Shown in pieces: positions 63,985 to 64,000 of a stretch of DNA of 64,000 bases (position 1 is the stretch's first letter; the number at the start of each line of letters is the position of its first letter). This DNA is from Neisseria mucosa (GTDB taxonomy: Bacteria; Pseudomonadota; Gammaproteobacteria; Burkholderiales; Neisseriaceae): assembly GCF_013267835.1 (NCBI RefSeq), contig NZ_CP053939.1, positions 1,984,001-2,048,000 of the forward strand. The letters run 5' to 3'. The notes below the pieces were generated by a model. It searched no databases, was not told the origin of the DNA, and saw only the letters and a program-made list of their open reading frames with translations. A program made the position numbers and the translations under genes.

Positions 63985-64000
63985 AAAAGTTTAAAAAAGG

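Overview
The window is chromosomal DNA from a commensal-type Neisseria. The main evidence is the very dense Neisseria DNA uptake sequence (DUS), GCCGTCTGAA. Most copies are in the AG dialect (AGGCCGTCTGAA), which from memory fits the N. subflava/flavescens side of the genus better than the meningococcus/gonococcus group. Pairs of inverted DUS sit behind most genes and act as terminators. Gene content (ATP synthase, GapA, GlnE, PolA, UvrD, MgtE, GlyS) is typical of a betaproteobacterium. Species assignment is inference.

Layout. 1-4.6 kb: end of a DUF389 membrane protein (-), acpP and fabF (fatty acid synthesis), a secreted protein of unknown function, a rhodanese and a protein-isoaspartate methyltransferase (-). 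4.8-8.5 kb: tpiA, secG, tRNA-Leu(GAG), ubiX, a YhbP-like protein, a small hypothetical gene and ppk2. 8.7-18.7 kb: a fused pabB-pabC gene, parB, then the complete F1Fo ATP synthase operon atpIBEFHAGDC with a good sigma70-type promoter in front and an ordinary hairpin terminator behind. 19-23 kb (-): a four-gene membrane module (ribbon-helix-helix-like protein, PspA, YqiJ, YqiK flotillin). 23.2-26 kb: polA.

26.0-28.3 kb is the clearest accessory insertion: two very AT-rich, translationally coupled genes for an ABC-type ATPase and a DUF4435/TOPRIM-like protein. Their order, sizes and motifs match the PARIS anti-phage system (AriA-AriB). A stretch of short palindromic repeats follows. 28.6-34 kb: a giant DUF2339 membrane protein, a DGC zinc-binding protein with a TSUP permease, and an SMI1/KNR4 immunity-like gene. 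34-37.5 kb (-): uvrD and gapA.

38.3-44.6 kb: a sodium-dependent NSS transporter with its 30-residue MetS-type partner, an unrecognised protein built on four LDPREW repeats, an lrgAB pair divergent from a LysR regulator, and mgtE. 44.8-46.8 kb: thiE, thiS, a YciI-like gene and thiG; thiO lies apart at 59.4 kb. 46.9-52.4 kb (-): the tsaB-rimI-UDG-like operon, a glutathione S-transferase, and a set resembling the DarA/DarB enzymes of dialkylresorcinol synthesis. 52.7-64 kb: tRNA-Phe, a membrane protein, coaD, a Bax-inhibitor-1 protein, yggX, glnE, an SH3-domain secreted protein, a small membrane protein, thiO, glyS and the Fe-S carrier gene apbC/mrp.

Most of the window is core metabolism. The parts that merit attention are the PARIS-like pair, the LDPREW repeat protein, the Dar-like genes, the microprotein beside the NSS transporter, and several DUS in dialects foreign to this genome.
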